Shown in pieces: positions 32,301-42,586 of a stretch of 64,000 bases of DNA (its first letter is position 1; every line of letters starts with the position of its first letter). The notes below the pieces were generated by a model. It did no database searches and was not told where the DNA came from. It saw nothing but the letters and a program-made list of their open reading frames with translations. The translations under genes were made by a program, and so were the position numbers. The stretch comes from Laccaria trichodermophora (taxonomy: Eukaryota > Basidiomycota > Agaricomycetes > Agaricales > Hydnangiaceae), in contig JACTVC010000011.1 in the NCBI GenBank assembly GCA_018417955.1, forward strand, positions 1,176,262 through 1,240,261, in the 5' to 3' direction.

Positions 32301-35011
32301 AGACTGGTCGCCCAGAGTCGTCGAAAGAGTTTGCAGCCAGAATGCGGGGTCATTTCGTTGTGAAAGGCCCTCAGCAACGAAAGGTGGGCGGGAATGGGAA
32401 TACAAACGAAAACCCAAACAAAACAGCGCCCACAAGTGAAAAGCTCACAATCCGATTGCCGCCGCGTGCTAAAAATAGCCCGGCCCCTAGATCTGATGAA
32501 CCCGAGAACACGGAGATACAATCAGATCCGTCGATCCCATCAGAATTCCCATCACTTGTGGACGTGGTGTCTGGTAGTCATGACGGAATCGATCTCCAAC
32601 GAGAGCTCAAAGGAAAATACATCGAGGATCCCTTATTTAAGGTGATAGTTGACAAACCACAGGACTACAGAAACTTTGTAGTGGAGGAGGGCCTTGTCTT
32701 TCTAAAAACAGAAAAGTCGAAGACCCTTTGCATTCCCAAGGTGATGGTCAACGGGCGAAGCGCGCGAGAGATTGTAATCTCTGAGGCGCACTCACTTCTA
32801 GCACACTTGGGTGCCAGCAAAACTTTGGACTACCTACGGGATCACGTATGGTGGAAGGACTTAGTCTCGGACACCAAAGCGTTCTGCGAGACATGCACCA
32901 CCTGTAAACGCAGCAAACCCAGTAATCAGAAACCCTACGGATTACTGAACCCACTACCTGTACCGAGCCAACCCTGGGAATCCATCGGAATTGACTTCGT
33001 CGGACCCTTACCGGAATCTAAGAACCGCGACGGAGTCTTTGATGCCATCACTGTGATCATTTGTTTATTAACAGCTATGGTGCATTTAATTCCGAGCAGA
33101 ATAAACTACAATGCTCGTCAAATCGCGGAACTCATGTTCGAAGAAATATACAAACTTCACGGGCTCCCAAGGAACATAATCAGTGACCGAGATGTCCTGT
33201 TCACCAGCGTGTTCTGGGGACACCTTCACAAGCTGATTGGAACAAAACTTAAGATGTCCAGTGCCTATCACCCCGAAACGGATGGCTCAACTGAACGCGC
33301 CAATCGAACTGTCACTCAAATGCTCAGGCAATGCATTAATGATAAGCAAACAGACTGGGTGGCTAAACTACCCGCTATTGAATTTGCCATAAACTCTGCA
33401 AGGTCAGAAAGTACGGGGTTCGCGCCGTTTTTCTTGAACACAGGACGAATGCCAAGATCCATGATTTGGACCTCGGCTAAATCGGACGAGTACCCGACGA
33501 TCCGAACATTCGCAATTCAAAGAAAATTGGCATTGATAGCCGCCCATGACAGCATCCTCGCGGCCCGAGTTAAACAAACCCGCAACGCGAACAGAAAGCG
33601 CCAGATCGCGCCTTTCAAGGAAAAGGACTTGGTGTACATTTCCACCAAGAACATCTCCTTTCCAAAAGGTTTGGCCCGAAAACTTGTACCCAAATACATT
33701 GGCCCATACAAAATTGTCAAAGACTTTGGAAACCAGTCTTTCCAAATCGAATTGCCTTCACAATTAAAGCAAAGAGGCGTGCATAACGTGTTCCACGCCG
33801 CCCTATTGAGGATTCACACCCCTAATGATGACCGGCTCTTTCCTGGCCGTCTGGACGCGCAGCTATCCCTTGGTGACAGCTCGGAGGGCGAGTGGGCCGT
33901 GGATAAAATCCTCTCCCACTCTGGGTCCAAGGAAAACACCCTATTCGAGGTACTCTGGCAAGCTGGCGACATCACTTGGCTCCCCTATAATCAAATTTCG
34001 CACTTAAACGCTATACCCGTGTATTTGGATCTCCTTGGCGCTTCCGATATTTCCGAATTGCCAAAAGGACATGGGAAACCTCCTGTAGATGAGCCTCAGA
34101 TCTTCACTGGCCATTTGGAAATTATTCCAACCCCCGGTCCCCATAAAGTCTCCCCCCGAATCCCTAGCCAACTCAGAACCTCCACTTCCCTCGCCTTCCG
34201 CTCACTACTCAAAGTCTTCACTCGCTCGTCCTCCTCATCTATCTTCACCACGATGCCTGACAACGACATCATTATCCCCGATGCTCCACCGATCACAGAA
34301 CCCTGCGACCCTGTCCCTGATGTCCCTGCGGAGAAGAAGCTGCCCAAAATTAATCGTCGCACCATCGAACACGCGCAAATCAAGCGCCTCAGTCGCACCC
34401 AGTTCCTCGCCACCGATCCTCTCAAAAACGAGAAATACCTCTTCCACGCCGGGCAGATTTCAGACTTCTGCCTGACCAACGCGGAACTTCGTCGACGCAA
34501 AGTCCCCCTCGCTTTTCCTGCCGGTTATAACGACTTTGCAGAAGTCTTCAATACACACATCGAAGACAACCCCATCCGCTTCGCCACTTATGACTCCAAA
34601 GCCCAGGAGTTCAACCTCAACGGCGACCCCGTCACTCTGGAGGACTTCTTCATCACGACGGAGGACATAGGCACCACACCTCGCGCCAGTAAACCCCCAT
34701 GCGCATCTGAGCACAAACCCAGGGGCAAAAAGCGCCCAGCTCCGGAGGGTTATGACTCCTCCTACTCTTCCTCCTCTTCCTCGTCCTCGGGCCCTTTCCC
34801 CTCCACCTCGTTCGCTCCCCTCGTCGTCGAACCCGAGCCTGACAGACTCACCCCCAAGCGTGCCAAAGTTGTTGAGAACTTATTGTGGCACGCTGCGGAA
34901 ACTCTCCAGAGGCAGCAACAGCGCTTCGACGCCGCCAAAGCAGCTCGCATCCAGAAGAAGAACGACCACGCGCTCCTCGCAGCCGCACGCGCCCGCTCTT
35001 CCGCGCCTTAA
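26399..35011 (+). CDS. Gag-Pol polyprotein of Ty3 element, 2870 residues, with repeated extra module
   Basis: Single uninterrupted frame. Residues 1-420 are charged and Ser-rich. About 421-590 is a retrotransposon Gag domain. The zinc knuckle CFRCKKPGHMSRNC is at ~697. Residues ~785-1213 hold four copies of a ~75-residue module (PYPGD start, RF-V core, WY end) not usual in Ty3 proteins. The protease motif ALLDSGSLGD is at ~1321. Reverse transcriptase has YDLRARND (~1544) and VYLDDIIIY (~1641). RNase H begins at VTDGCST (~1793). The integrase has an HHCC zinc finger (~2130-2180) and a D-D-E core (GIDFVGP ~2198, ISDRDVLF ~2262, STERANRTV ~2299). A chromodomain-like fold starts at EWAVDKILSH (~2498). 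A ~330-residue Ser/Pro-rich tail follows, with no known domain. Confidence 0.93.
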   Translation: MSTTRSQTRARAPRSGIATQNSTSANPNFVTNVIGSQISQESLPTAASTGSTPLVDTQEKPPRSYSEVAASRPSSPVLTSEEGTPRRLPLKAQVLNTTAKERIPAPAGVTFGNDIIVPDRESDLSEPSEPSDRDSNLNPWIKVVPRRVRSLDSLNNAKVNKNFTTVNKNDNSVITDKETVINRAEERLTAAQKKQISRRYEKIQEKPRRRADSSSSRGEGPSLPKGKNIDPRNWGAAHLDDEDLDIDAQRAALESFKEPHRETPVRLGSEDEDHAPKQTTHKRKKKPSKVSKDRREPTPMADLTERHISKVNDRRTERLEKVTRNADSRPVNQIAPESYLGRALDNVDRRSRRRQKKHDTDSSDSSESSPSSSSESSDEESSSSDSSQDKPRAKKRAKRKSHRKHKRSKSRSRKSGLKPIPPKEYDGAADARTYHRFVTEGTEYVTTGKVRKNKQVFVLSYYLKGKAYDYYTQKVSMNYRDWSLRDFFEQMFNYCFPVNYRMAQRQKLKKCFQNDKAVSEYTYELEELFNMIGVIDDREKVIKLWNGLRSSIQRALWRDGYNPEISDWEDVRNGAETIEISESVPDPQRRGNNSGTHGSHLNSGNSQNKRTTEHRNSGTLNNFQKGNSQAPSGQRNNSSQRGTNRFQSQQPRGNSHQNHSSRKTEWKNSKPGNSQRENTTPRLSDKEKAELLASGSCFRCKKPGHMSRNCPLGNSVKSSGNNNKPPGLTNYNIELEPEVLESDEAEAIDSLELGAISWLSSDLTEWIGNEPSWMVNDPNLPRRTSLGDALALTSEYVLDIMQPYPGDSSALGNNGIRQRFSVNRTSNPSWYRIVDHLTKGVCVVPTSKLENEYFRLGEWYSRRQSRRIKKLAKLDRKWTMGDAYSDNAMHVLCSGISTLYPSSDADMDPEARFFVTHGNDINEYVIYDEEFGDDNALRIDKSILANAHFDLANWYCARRYPKIPFNLDDIDLDTSLFEQLMGNDEPHLCHFSGLESEDGLPDLQSVSDSDWDDENMSIPNLDTQSSSDANTESDWDERIYTPMDDVLGEAVERILEASEPYPGDANFLQHPDNRFDVERIADGRYRVDDRRRQTRHYIPLEVVRQPDFAPGRWYHVRCSSVRNPPLIDDHNIPYLTMGNVLEREITRTLRRGAPYSFDSEFHDVPLSRRFFVAIDHLHQDNFIILDRQWGIITHLPRGMAEIPVFDLSCWYEDQLINKRESQLRKKIRNACYAPDKYPRDPDDDAGNGSAPCLLGSDQQAAGTIDQQNENLTPCLELNGIQVPRGTYPAVQRNAAVTKDGSRKVPRPVVITAKINGQPARALLDSGSLGDFMSSTIADQLKVKKDKLASPLGLQLAVQGSRSRINSGTNVEFEYQKIKEKRYFDIINLSNYDLILGTPWLYQHQVCIGFNPARVLVGSDLALPLDGISVTSVASRAVAIEQIEIDRARKLLLEHADPLCKEAGETELPPLRIINHTIPLIDEDKFYPWRPSRCPEALRSQWLEKKNAYLKTGRWEITNASNTIPMLLVVKPRKPGDPPLLRTVYDLRARNDNTRKMTSPLPDPEGILRRAARHPFRSMMDGKDAYEQIRITPEHVHRTATTTPDGNMISHVIQQGDCNAPATYQALMNQLFSPYIGQFMDVYLDDIIIYSDSVKEHIKHVKIVIDILTREKLYLSKKKLYFLCPEMKILGRVVSDNGIRMDPYKVDSVLAWKTPTNRDLLRGFLGSVGYLAEDIPNVRIPMGVLHGLTGDTVPFRWGFTEQRAFEDVKTLVQAARDHNRVPLDYAPDAPQIWMVTDGCSTGVAGLVSQGKEWKDARIAAFYSAKLNSAQQNYPVHEIEMLAGVETMLRHRDILQGVRFKWVTDHKGLEYLLNQKNLSGRQARWIEKISEFNFEIVYVAGSENVVADALSRIYSADSPGTVRAASEYTYFDVVDDVNSDLVETTMPVLAGLEARVAVQRRPRKTTPGAETGRPESSKEFAARMRGHFVVKGPQQRKVGGNGNTNENPNKTAPTSEKLTIRLPPRAKNSPAPRSDEPENTEIQSDPSIPSEFPSLVDVVSGSHDGIDLQRELKGKYIEDPLFKVIVDKPQDYRNFVVEEGLVFLKTEKSKTLCIPKVMVNGRSAREIVISEAHSLLAHLGASKTLDYLRDHVWWKDLVSDTKAFCETCTTCKRSKPSNQKPYGLLNPLPVPSQPWESIGIDFVGPLPESKNRDGVFDAITVIICLLTAMVHLIPSRINYNARQIAELMFEEIYKLHGLPRNIISDRDVLFTSVFWGHLHKLIGTKLKMSSAYHPETDGSTERANRTVTQMLRQCINDKQTDWVAKLPAIEFAINSARSESTGFAPFFLNTGRMPRSMIWTSAKSDEYPTIRTFAIQRKLALIAAHDSILAARVKQTRNANRKRQIAPFKEKDLVYISTKNISFPKGLARKLVPKYIGPYKIVKDFGNQSFQIELPSQLKQRGVHNVFHAALLRIHTPNDDRLFPGRLDAQLSLGDSSEGEWAVDKILSHSGSKENTLFEVLWQAGDITWLPYNQISHLNAIPVYLDLLGASDISELPKGHGKPPVDEPQIFTGHLEIIPTPGPHKVSPRIPSQLRTSTSLAFRSLLKVFTRSSSSSIFTTMPDNDIIIPDAPPITEPCDPVPDVPAEKKLPKINRRTIEHAQIKRLSRTQFLATDPLKNEKYLFHAGQISDFCLTNAELRRRKVPLAFPAGYNDFAEVFNTHIEDNPIRFATYDSKAQEFNLNGDPVTLEDFFITTEDIGTTPRASKPPCASEHKPRGKKRPAPEGYDSSYSSSSSSSSGPFPSTSFAPLVVEPEPDRLTPKRAKVVENLLWHAAETLQRQQQRFDAAKAARIQKKNDHALLAAARARSSAP

Positions 35012-35136
35012 ACTCCTCGTTCACAATACCCCTTGTCTCCGTTCCCAATTCATTCAACTCAGACACTCCTTCTCGACACTCGTTTATTTTCCTTTTACTT
35101 TGGTTAGGAATTCCCAAGGAATCCCTGGAGGGCGTA

Positions 35137-35483
35137 TGTAACATACGTGACACTCCTGCCCGACATCCGTACCAAGCCTCACGCCCACGCGCTCGTTAAC
35201 CCCTCTCTGTACGCTTACGCGTCTTACTCTCCTTGGACATTTCACCTAGCTTGCTTATCCATCCCATTCACCATGTGCTCCCCCATCTTCCAACCTTAGT
35301 CACTGTCTCCTATTCCATACCCCGTGACCCTCTACCTACCGTATATAAAGACCCCCGTGTATCTCAGTAGAACCCCCAGTGAATACAGAGCTTACCACAG
35401 TCTTTCGTGTTCGCTACCCAAACTTCCGTGTGCCTATTCTAACCCCAGTTACCTCTCGTCACTGCGGTCACAGAATCGTCACA
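35137..35483 (+). repeat. Right LTR of Ty3 element
   Basis: Same sequence as the left LTR, followed by GAATG. Confidence 0.95.
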
Positions 35484-35488
35484 GAATG

Positions 35489-37752
35489 CTTAGGTGTTCT
35501 GTGCTGATAGGTCTAATGCGATGTCAGCTGTTGTGCCAATAAATGTACATTTCTGTTATTCTTATGCAACACACATGCTCATGTTGCTTGTTACAAGAGA
35601 GCCAATAGACAATCCACAGTGTGTATCTTTTCCGAACACGTATCACATGTGATACTGTGGTATTTTGACTGTTCGGTCACTCGTCACATCGAGCTGTGAA
35701 CTGAACAGATCTATCATCTTGACACTTGTCACAGTCACTCGGAAGGTCAAATAGGGTGACATTTTACCCTAAAAAGGAAACACTCTCCAAAAATTCATTT
35801 TTTCTGCTGCACAGTGTACATTTACTCCAAAATTATATACCATTTACTAATCTGGGAGGTTGTGGAGGAGGAAAGAAGGTTGCTACTACATGCCATGTCA
35901 ACTGCTCAATGAACAGTTGCTGCTGGCTGAACACTTTTGTTGCTATGTCACATGGTCATCCCAATTTCGAACACCCCTCCCATCTGTTTGAGGCCATCAC
36001 ACGTCACATTGGCTGAACAGTTGGTCGAAATACCACAGTATATTCAAGTACAGGCTGAATTAAACGGGACATCCATTGGTGTGTGGAGGAAACGACACAT
36101 TCTATATACCAGAAATAATTGAACAGTCAGGACCCAATTCAAAGAGAAATTAATATCGCTGAACATCTTTCAGGTTCATGACAAATGTGATCACAGAGTC
36201 ACCATATAAAAAAAAGAAATAGGACATGAAGGGCAGACATGTATTAGCTCAAAGCAGGCCGTCATGTGCAAGAAATGTATGTTACATAAAAAGATGAGGT
36301 TTGGTTGTCTACCCCTTGTTCATCGATGGCTGTATTGAGTGTGGGGCATAGTAGCATATGACCGTGTGAAGAAACATGATGTCTCAGTGGCACGTGCAGC
36401 ACATGAATTTTTTCCCACCCGACGACCCACCACAAGACCCACTACTAACGTAGCGGGAATTACCGTCTTTTCTCTCTTTCATCGCATCGGCATTATCCCC
36501 CTCATCTACAATTCAAATTATCCCTACTTAGTTTACTTACAACTTCTCCATCGCAATGAGCTGGTGAGGTATCTCTTGTAGTTACCTGAATTACTTGTGT
36601 AATGTAGTCAGCCAATCTATCTATTCTATTCTCTTCTGAGCTCTGTATCTCTATGAGTAGAGTTGTGCCCCTGCAAAAGGTAAACAATTTGACCTAGTAT
36701 CAATGTAGGCCTTTTAAGATCTGTGAGTCATTTACAAAGCAAGGAGAGAGTATATAGCTATTCTAAATACATGGGAGGGTACCTATAGCCTCAAATAATT
36801 GTGCTCCAAGCAAAAATTTACAGGAAAAGGTGTGCTGTGGTGGAAATCACATGCTGAGCAAGAACCACACATAAATCATGTGCTTATTATTTTAATTTGT
36901 CAACAACTGTGTTTCCTAGGTGTAGCATTGCTAAAAATAAAACTTTTGCCTGGTGGTGAAGGGACAAACTGAATTGTTCCTATAATCTGTTCCATTTGTG
37001 AATCTGAATCTTTAACAGCATTTTGTCCTGTTGATGTACCTTGAGACTCATTGAAAAAATAGTAACAACAATTTCTTCATATTTGTACATTGCCTTTGCA
37101 CACACTTTTGGAAGAAATTGTCCCATAGGTTGGTTCTAATCACATAAAGGTGCAAAAATGATTCGTTTGTCACAGAATCCATCAAACACTTTGCTAAACT
37201 GCCTGATCGTCTCTTGTTTAAGGTGTCAGTAGATACCCTATAAAATTATAAGTGCAAATCTGTCAATCTATAGAGATTAGATGAATCAAGATTAGTAGTG
37301 TCAGGCAGAGAATCAGACAATTTGAAGGATGCTTAGGTTTATCTTTAGAGAAAAACATGTATCAGTAAATTAAACAAGCTCCTTTGATTAGTTTTTGAGA
37401 AAGAACTGTTGGAATGGCATTTGATTAATCAAACTCATATGAACTACTAAATGTACAACATATTGCTCTGGTTCACATCTACTTTTTTTGAAGTAGTTTC
37501 TTAGTAGCCTTGATCATGCTTTGATGAGATTTAGTACCACATTGTAGTGAGGAGGCTCATTCATGATCTTGTATTGTCTGTTCTCCATAGAAACTTTATA
37601 ATATCTTTCTGTTCTTGACACATTGTTGCCTGAAGGATATCCTTACATTATTTTTCCAATACATTCACATTGTTCCCCTTCTCCAGCAACAGATTAGCAA
37701 TAGCCTTATCACCATGAGTTGATGCCACCTGGACATGTCCATACTTTCCTCC
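35489..37752. other. AT-rich gene-free stretch
   Basis: About 2.3 kb with no frame above ~96 codons that looks coding. Locally repetitive fragments such as GAACAGTTG/TCACA occur near 35640-36180. The 3' flank of the NACHT-ankyrin gene lies at its right end, and 37640-37752 reads like an additional decayed ankyrin repeat. Confidence 0.5.
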
Positions 37753-40080
37753 CTATGCACCCACATCTGCCCCATTCTCCAACAACAGCTTCACAATGGT
37801 CTTATTGCCTCCCGATGATGCTGCCTGAAGTGCATTTCCATAATGTCCCCCCTGTACATTTATATCTGCTCCCTTCTCCAACAAAAGCTTTACAATTTTC
37901 TCATTGCCTCTAAATGATGCTGCTTGAAGTGCACTCCCATACCTTCCCCCATGTCCATTTATATCTGCTCCCTTCTCCAATAAAAGCTTTACAATTTTCT
38001 CATTGCCTCTAAATGATGCTGCTTGAAGTGCACTCCCATACCTTCCCCCATGTCCATTTACATCTGCTCCCTTGTCCAACAAAAGCTTTACAATTTTCTC
38101 ATCGCTTCTCAATGATGCAACCTGAAGTGCACTTCCATCTTCCCCTCCTTGCAAATTTACATCTGCACCCTCCTTCAGTAATAGGTTCACAATTGTTTCA
38201 TGATTTCCATATGTTGCTGCTTGAAGAGCTTGTCCATATGGCCCCCCTGTAAAATTTACATCTGCCCCCTTCTCCAACAGCAGCTTCACTATTGTTTCAT
38301 CACCATGTCGTGATGCTCCAAGAAGAGCAGATCCAATTGCTCCTCCTCCAGTGATATTCACATCTGCCCCATTGTCTAGCAAAAGTGTTACAACTGCTAT
38401 ATGACCTTTGAATGATGCAGCTACAAGTGCAGTTTCATACATTCCACCCCTTGCATTCACATCTATCTCCTTCTCCAGCAACAGTTTAACTACAGTCTCA
38501 TTACCATGAAATGATGCTGCCTTGAGTGCATTTCCAAAATTTCCTCCTTTTGCATTGACATCTGCCCCCAGCTTCAGCAACAGCTTAATGACAGCCTTAT
38601 TACCATCAATTGATGCTACCTGGAGTGCATTCCCATATGTTCCTCCTGGTGCATTCACATCTGCCCCATTCTCTAGCAACAGCTTGACTATAGCCTCATT
38701 ACCATGAAATAATGCTGCCTGTAGTGCATTTCTAGATTCCCCTCCTTGTGGATCTACATCTTGTATCTTCTTCTGTCTTAGGTCGAAGTCAGCTATAGTG
38801 CCTCTATCATTTATCAATGCTGAATTTCCACCCTGTGCATTCACATCTGCCCCTTTCTCCAGCAGCAGCTTAACTATAGCCTCATTACCATAAAATGATG
38901 CAGCCTGTAGTGCATGTCCATATTTTCCTCCAAGTGCATTAACATCTGCCCCTTTCTCCAACAACAGCTTCACAACAGTCTTATTGCCTCCAAGTGATGC
39001 TGCTTGAAGTGCACTCCCACAATCCCCCCCTTGTACATTTACATCTGCTCCCCCCTTTAAAAGCAACTCTACAATTGTCTCCATACCACCATATGATGCT
39101 GCCTGAAGTGCATGTCCATATTTTCCTCCAAGTGCATTTACATTTGCCCCTTTCTCCAACAACAGCTTCACAACAGTCTTATTGCCTCCAACTGATGCTG
39201 CCTGAAGTGCATTCCCATAATTCCCCCCTTGTACATTTACATCTGCTCCACTCTCTAAAAGCAACTCTACAATTGTCTCCTTACCACCATATGATGCTGC
39301 CTGAAGTGCACTTCTATAATCTTCCCCTTGTGCATTTACATCTGCCCCCATCTCCAACAACAGCTTGACAACAGTCATATTGCCTCTCAATGATGCTGCC
39401 TGAAGTGAACGTCCCCCCTGTACATTCATATCTGCTCCCTTCTCTAACAAAAGCTTCACAATTTCCTCATTGCCTCTAAATGATGCTGCTTGAAGTGCAC
39501 TCCCATACCCTCTTCCCCCATGTGCATTTACATCTGCTCCCTTGTCCAACAAAAGCTTTACAATTTTCTCATCACTCCCCAGTGATGCAACCTGAAGTGC
39601 ATTTCCATTTTCCCCTCCTTGCAAATTTACATCTGCACCCTCCTTGAGTAATAGGTTCACAATTGTTTCATGATTTCCATATGTTGCTGCTTGAAGAGCT
39701 TGTCCATATGGCCCCCCTGTAAAATTTACATCTGCCCCCTTCTCCAACAGCAGCTTCACTATTGTTTCATCACCATGTCGTGATGCTCCAAGAAGAGCAG
39801 ATCCAATTCCTATTCCTCCAGTAATATTCACATCTGCCCCTTTGTCTAACAAGAGTTTTACAGCTGCTTTATGACCTCGAAGTGATGCTGCTTCAAGTGC
39901 AGTTTCAAACTGTCCACCCCTTGCATTGACATCTGCCCCATTCTCTATAAGTAGCTTTACAGTTGCCTCATGACCTTTATATGATGCTGCCTGTAGTGCA
40001 TTGCCAAACCTTCCTTTCTGTGCATTTACATCTGCTCCATTCTCTAATAGATTGCATACTATGTCATTCAAGCCAACCAT
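37753..40080 (-). repeat. ~99-bp ankyrin-coding repeat array with duplicated block
   Basis: About 23 units plus one degenerate unit near 38755-38830 (IADFDLRQKKIQDVD). A block of four units near 39900-39500 recurs almost unchanged near 38430-38030, an offset of about 1470 bp. Adjacent units at 37860-38060 are nearly identical 99-bp copies. Confidence 0.85.
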
Positions 40081-42586
40081 TGAAGCATAATAAAGTGGTC
40101 CAGCTATAGAATGATTTTTTCTGAATAGATTTGTGCTCTTTTCACCAAAGATCATCATATCTATATCCCAGATCCGAACCCAGTTCAAAAATACCATGTG
40201 ATTTGATGTAAAAAATTTCAACAACAATGCTAGTAAAGGACATGACTCAGATTTGTCATTGCTGCATGATTTTACATGAAAAACCCATTCTTTTGCTGCA
40301 TACAATGCAAGAGGGGAGGATTTTTCCATGTTCTCATCCAGCTCTGATTGACTGAATTGCAAAAGATATGCCAGGCAGATCTGAGATATAACTGAATGAG
40401 AGAGGTTCTCACTGAGACTAAATTGTGCAATTCCTTTCTGGCTATGTTTCTGGATATGCTCAGATATCAGATATTCTTTGATGGAGAAGTGAGCAAGTTT
40501 GAGTGTATCTGTTTCATCTTTAGTATGTATTAATATACCACTATTTTAGACACACCTTTTGATTGAATAACAAGCCCAGAGCATAGCTTGAAAACATCAT
40601 GTATATTCCACAGTTTATTAGAAGATTGATACTGTGGCCCATTCTCATCATGAAGATCCACAGTAAGAGTTTCAGCTAGTTCCTCAAGCATCATTGGACG
40701 GACAGCAAAAGCCAACCATTGAAGAAGTATTTTAGTGTGATTGTGATATTGTTTATCAATTCCAAGCAAAATTCGGTCATAGGTTTCATCTAAACCCTGA
40801 GGTAGTGACTCTAACTGATGCTTCACTGAGCCTGGAGTTAGACACTTTGTCAGTTCATCAAGCTGCAATGCAAGCCATCGAAACCTAAAATAGTTGAGTA
40901 TAAATCTGCTCTCCAATACATATTGAAAACATACATTCCATCTGCTTGTTCAATGAGTTTTGACTTTACTTCTTCTCTTGTTTTTTGATCCCACATCCTC
41001 AAATCAGGGTTATTCTCAAGCTGATAGTCAAGATAAGCCACAAGATCATAGTCTCCAGATTCTATAACCATGTCAACACAGCAATCATCAAGCAAGTGAA
41101 ATCTGTCATTGATTTCTTTTTCTGGCCGACTAGTGACTACCAAGTGCAGCTGCAAGTTTCTTTCCTTCTGCAACTGCAAAATAACAATCTGAACCCAGTT
41201 GAGCAATTTTGCTCTTTCAGTACATTCATCCAGAGCATCCAGAACAATAAATGCTGAGTTGAAACCATAGAGGATCACTTGAAGGGTATCCTGAAGATTA
41301 CCAATAGATGGCTGAGAAAAGCCTTCTCCACTGTTATGATACAGAGTTGCCAAGACTTCAGGCAAACCATCCCCACATTTCAAAGAAAATTGCCAGATCA
41401 GTGATCGAATAAGTTTATCATGAAGCTGTAGCTCTTTCTGAGAGTCCCTTCCATCAAAAAAGAAATAAGCAGTTGCAAGAGAAGTATCTCTCTTGAGAAG
41501 ATGACCAATGATGGAAGAGCTGATAAAGCTTTGAATATAACTCTATAAAAAGAACCAAGATGCCAACCTTAAGATAGTTTTACCACAACCAGCTTGATAA
41601 TCAGTTAGTATGTAGCTTCAAATCATTCAATATATAAGATAGCTTACATTTTCCTTTGATCCAAAGAAAGCCAGGTTTGATCAACCACTGGTTAAACTTC
41701 TCACCATTTAGAAACCAAGAACAGGCATTAGGCTGTCTTTCCAGGATTTCATATGCATCATGAAAATTCCTGGAGCTGTCAGCTGGAGAAAGCCATTGAT
41801 AAACCTTCCACTCTGAAAAGTAAAGAAATCAATTATAATAAATCATCTACAAATGAAGGTCAATATACTCAGTTGTTCATCTTTGATTGTCTTCAAAGTT
41901 ATTTGGATACCAAAATCCACAACTGTCAAACACAAATATTGCTGAGCTCAGAGTAAAACAACTTTTGTTTCTTACCTTGGTGGACTTGTTGAATAATAAC
42001 ACCTAATTTAAATACAGATGAAATTTTGGCAAAAGCCAATGAGTCAATGAACCAACCTTTGTTCATACCAGTATTCAAATTTCCAATCTCGTCATAGTTA
42101 TTCACAGATAGGTTTACTAGAAAAGCAATATGGTATATTAACTTTTAGCAAGAGGTTGAATTTATAATATATATAAATCTTACAGTCCGAGCTCATCCCA
42201 ACAGTAGGGGTAAGTGAGGTAACCGGGCCTATATCAGAGCTATTGACACTACGGAAAAAAGGCTCTGCGGAGTACAAACCGAGCGTGGAGAGAGGTTCGA
42301 CAGGCTTAAGAATTTCTTGGCTGCCAGTCTCGCCGGCTACAAAATGTCGAGCGATGAGACTTCCAACATTTGATGGGTAGAATAAATGACATCTCTCACT
42401 AGCTTGAGTCGTTCTTTCATCCGCCCTCCCGATGGCTGGAGATGTCGCGAAGATGTGTGAGGTAGCGCTCGGGCGCTCTGCATTCAGAACGCTGATGTTG
42501 ACGGAGGAAGGGTCTGAGGGGGTTAACTCCTCCTGTACTCGACCACGAAATGGGTTGCGTAGCGGCTCTTTAGGTTGGCTAGACAT
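37753..42586 (-). CDS. NACHT-ankyrin NLR-like protein (STAND NTPase)
   Basis: Minus-strand gene with several introns. The first exon starts MSSQPKEPLRNPFRGRVQ, a region with no known domain. A linker follows (WLSPADSSRNFHDAYE, SWFLNGEKFNQW) that in fungal NLRs precedes the NTPase. Walker A (GKAGCGKTIL) is assembled across introns near 41610. Walker B is FIVLDALDEC, then LVVTSRPEKEI. A winged-helix-like part follows (RWLALQLDELTKCL, HFSIKEYLISEH). From about 40080 down to the stop there are about 23 ankyrin repeats of the type ALQAASFRGNEKIVKLLLEK. An intron at about 40550-40513 removes an apparent stop. Such proteins are thought to act in fungal self/non-self recognition and immunity; ligand and effector here are unknown. 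AT-rich compared with flanking genes. Confidence 0.85.

Larger units (their letters stand above)
25918..35483 (+). mobile_element. Ty3/gypsy LTR retrotransposon (chromovirus-like), complete and recent
   Basis: 347-bp LTRs at 25918-26264 and 35137-35483 line up without gaps at an offset of 9219 bp, and I found no difference between them. Both run from TGTAAC to GTCACA. A 5-bp target duplication GAATG flanks the element (25913-25917 and 35484-35488). One reading frame of 2870 codons fills most of the interior. No obvious tRNA primer-binding site follows the left LTR (TATTTTTGACTAAACC). A short purine-rich stretch (CTGGAGGG) precedes the right LTR. Confidence 0.95.

Noticed and set aside
35324..35542. 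Short frame in the right LTR (MTLYLPYIKTPVYLS) as a gene
   Set aside because: The same frame occurs in both LTRs and covers the TATA box and transcript leader.
37719..39368. Plus-strand frames across the ankyrin array (Leu/His/Pro-rich)
   Set aside because: Antisense shadows of the ankyrin codons; every 99-bp unit repeats the same shadow peptide.
40513..40550. Premature stop in the NLR gene after QSKGVSKIVVY
   Set aside because: A GTGTGT donor and a CTAAAG acceptor remove it and restore the frame into DETDTLKLAHFSIKEYL, so it is an intron.
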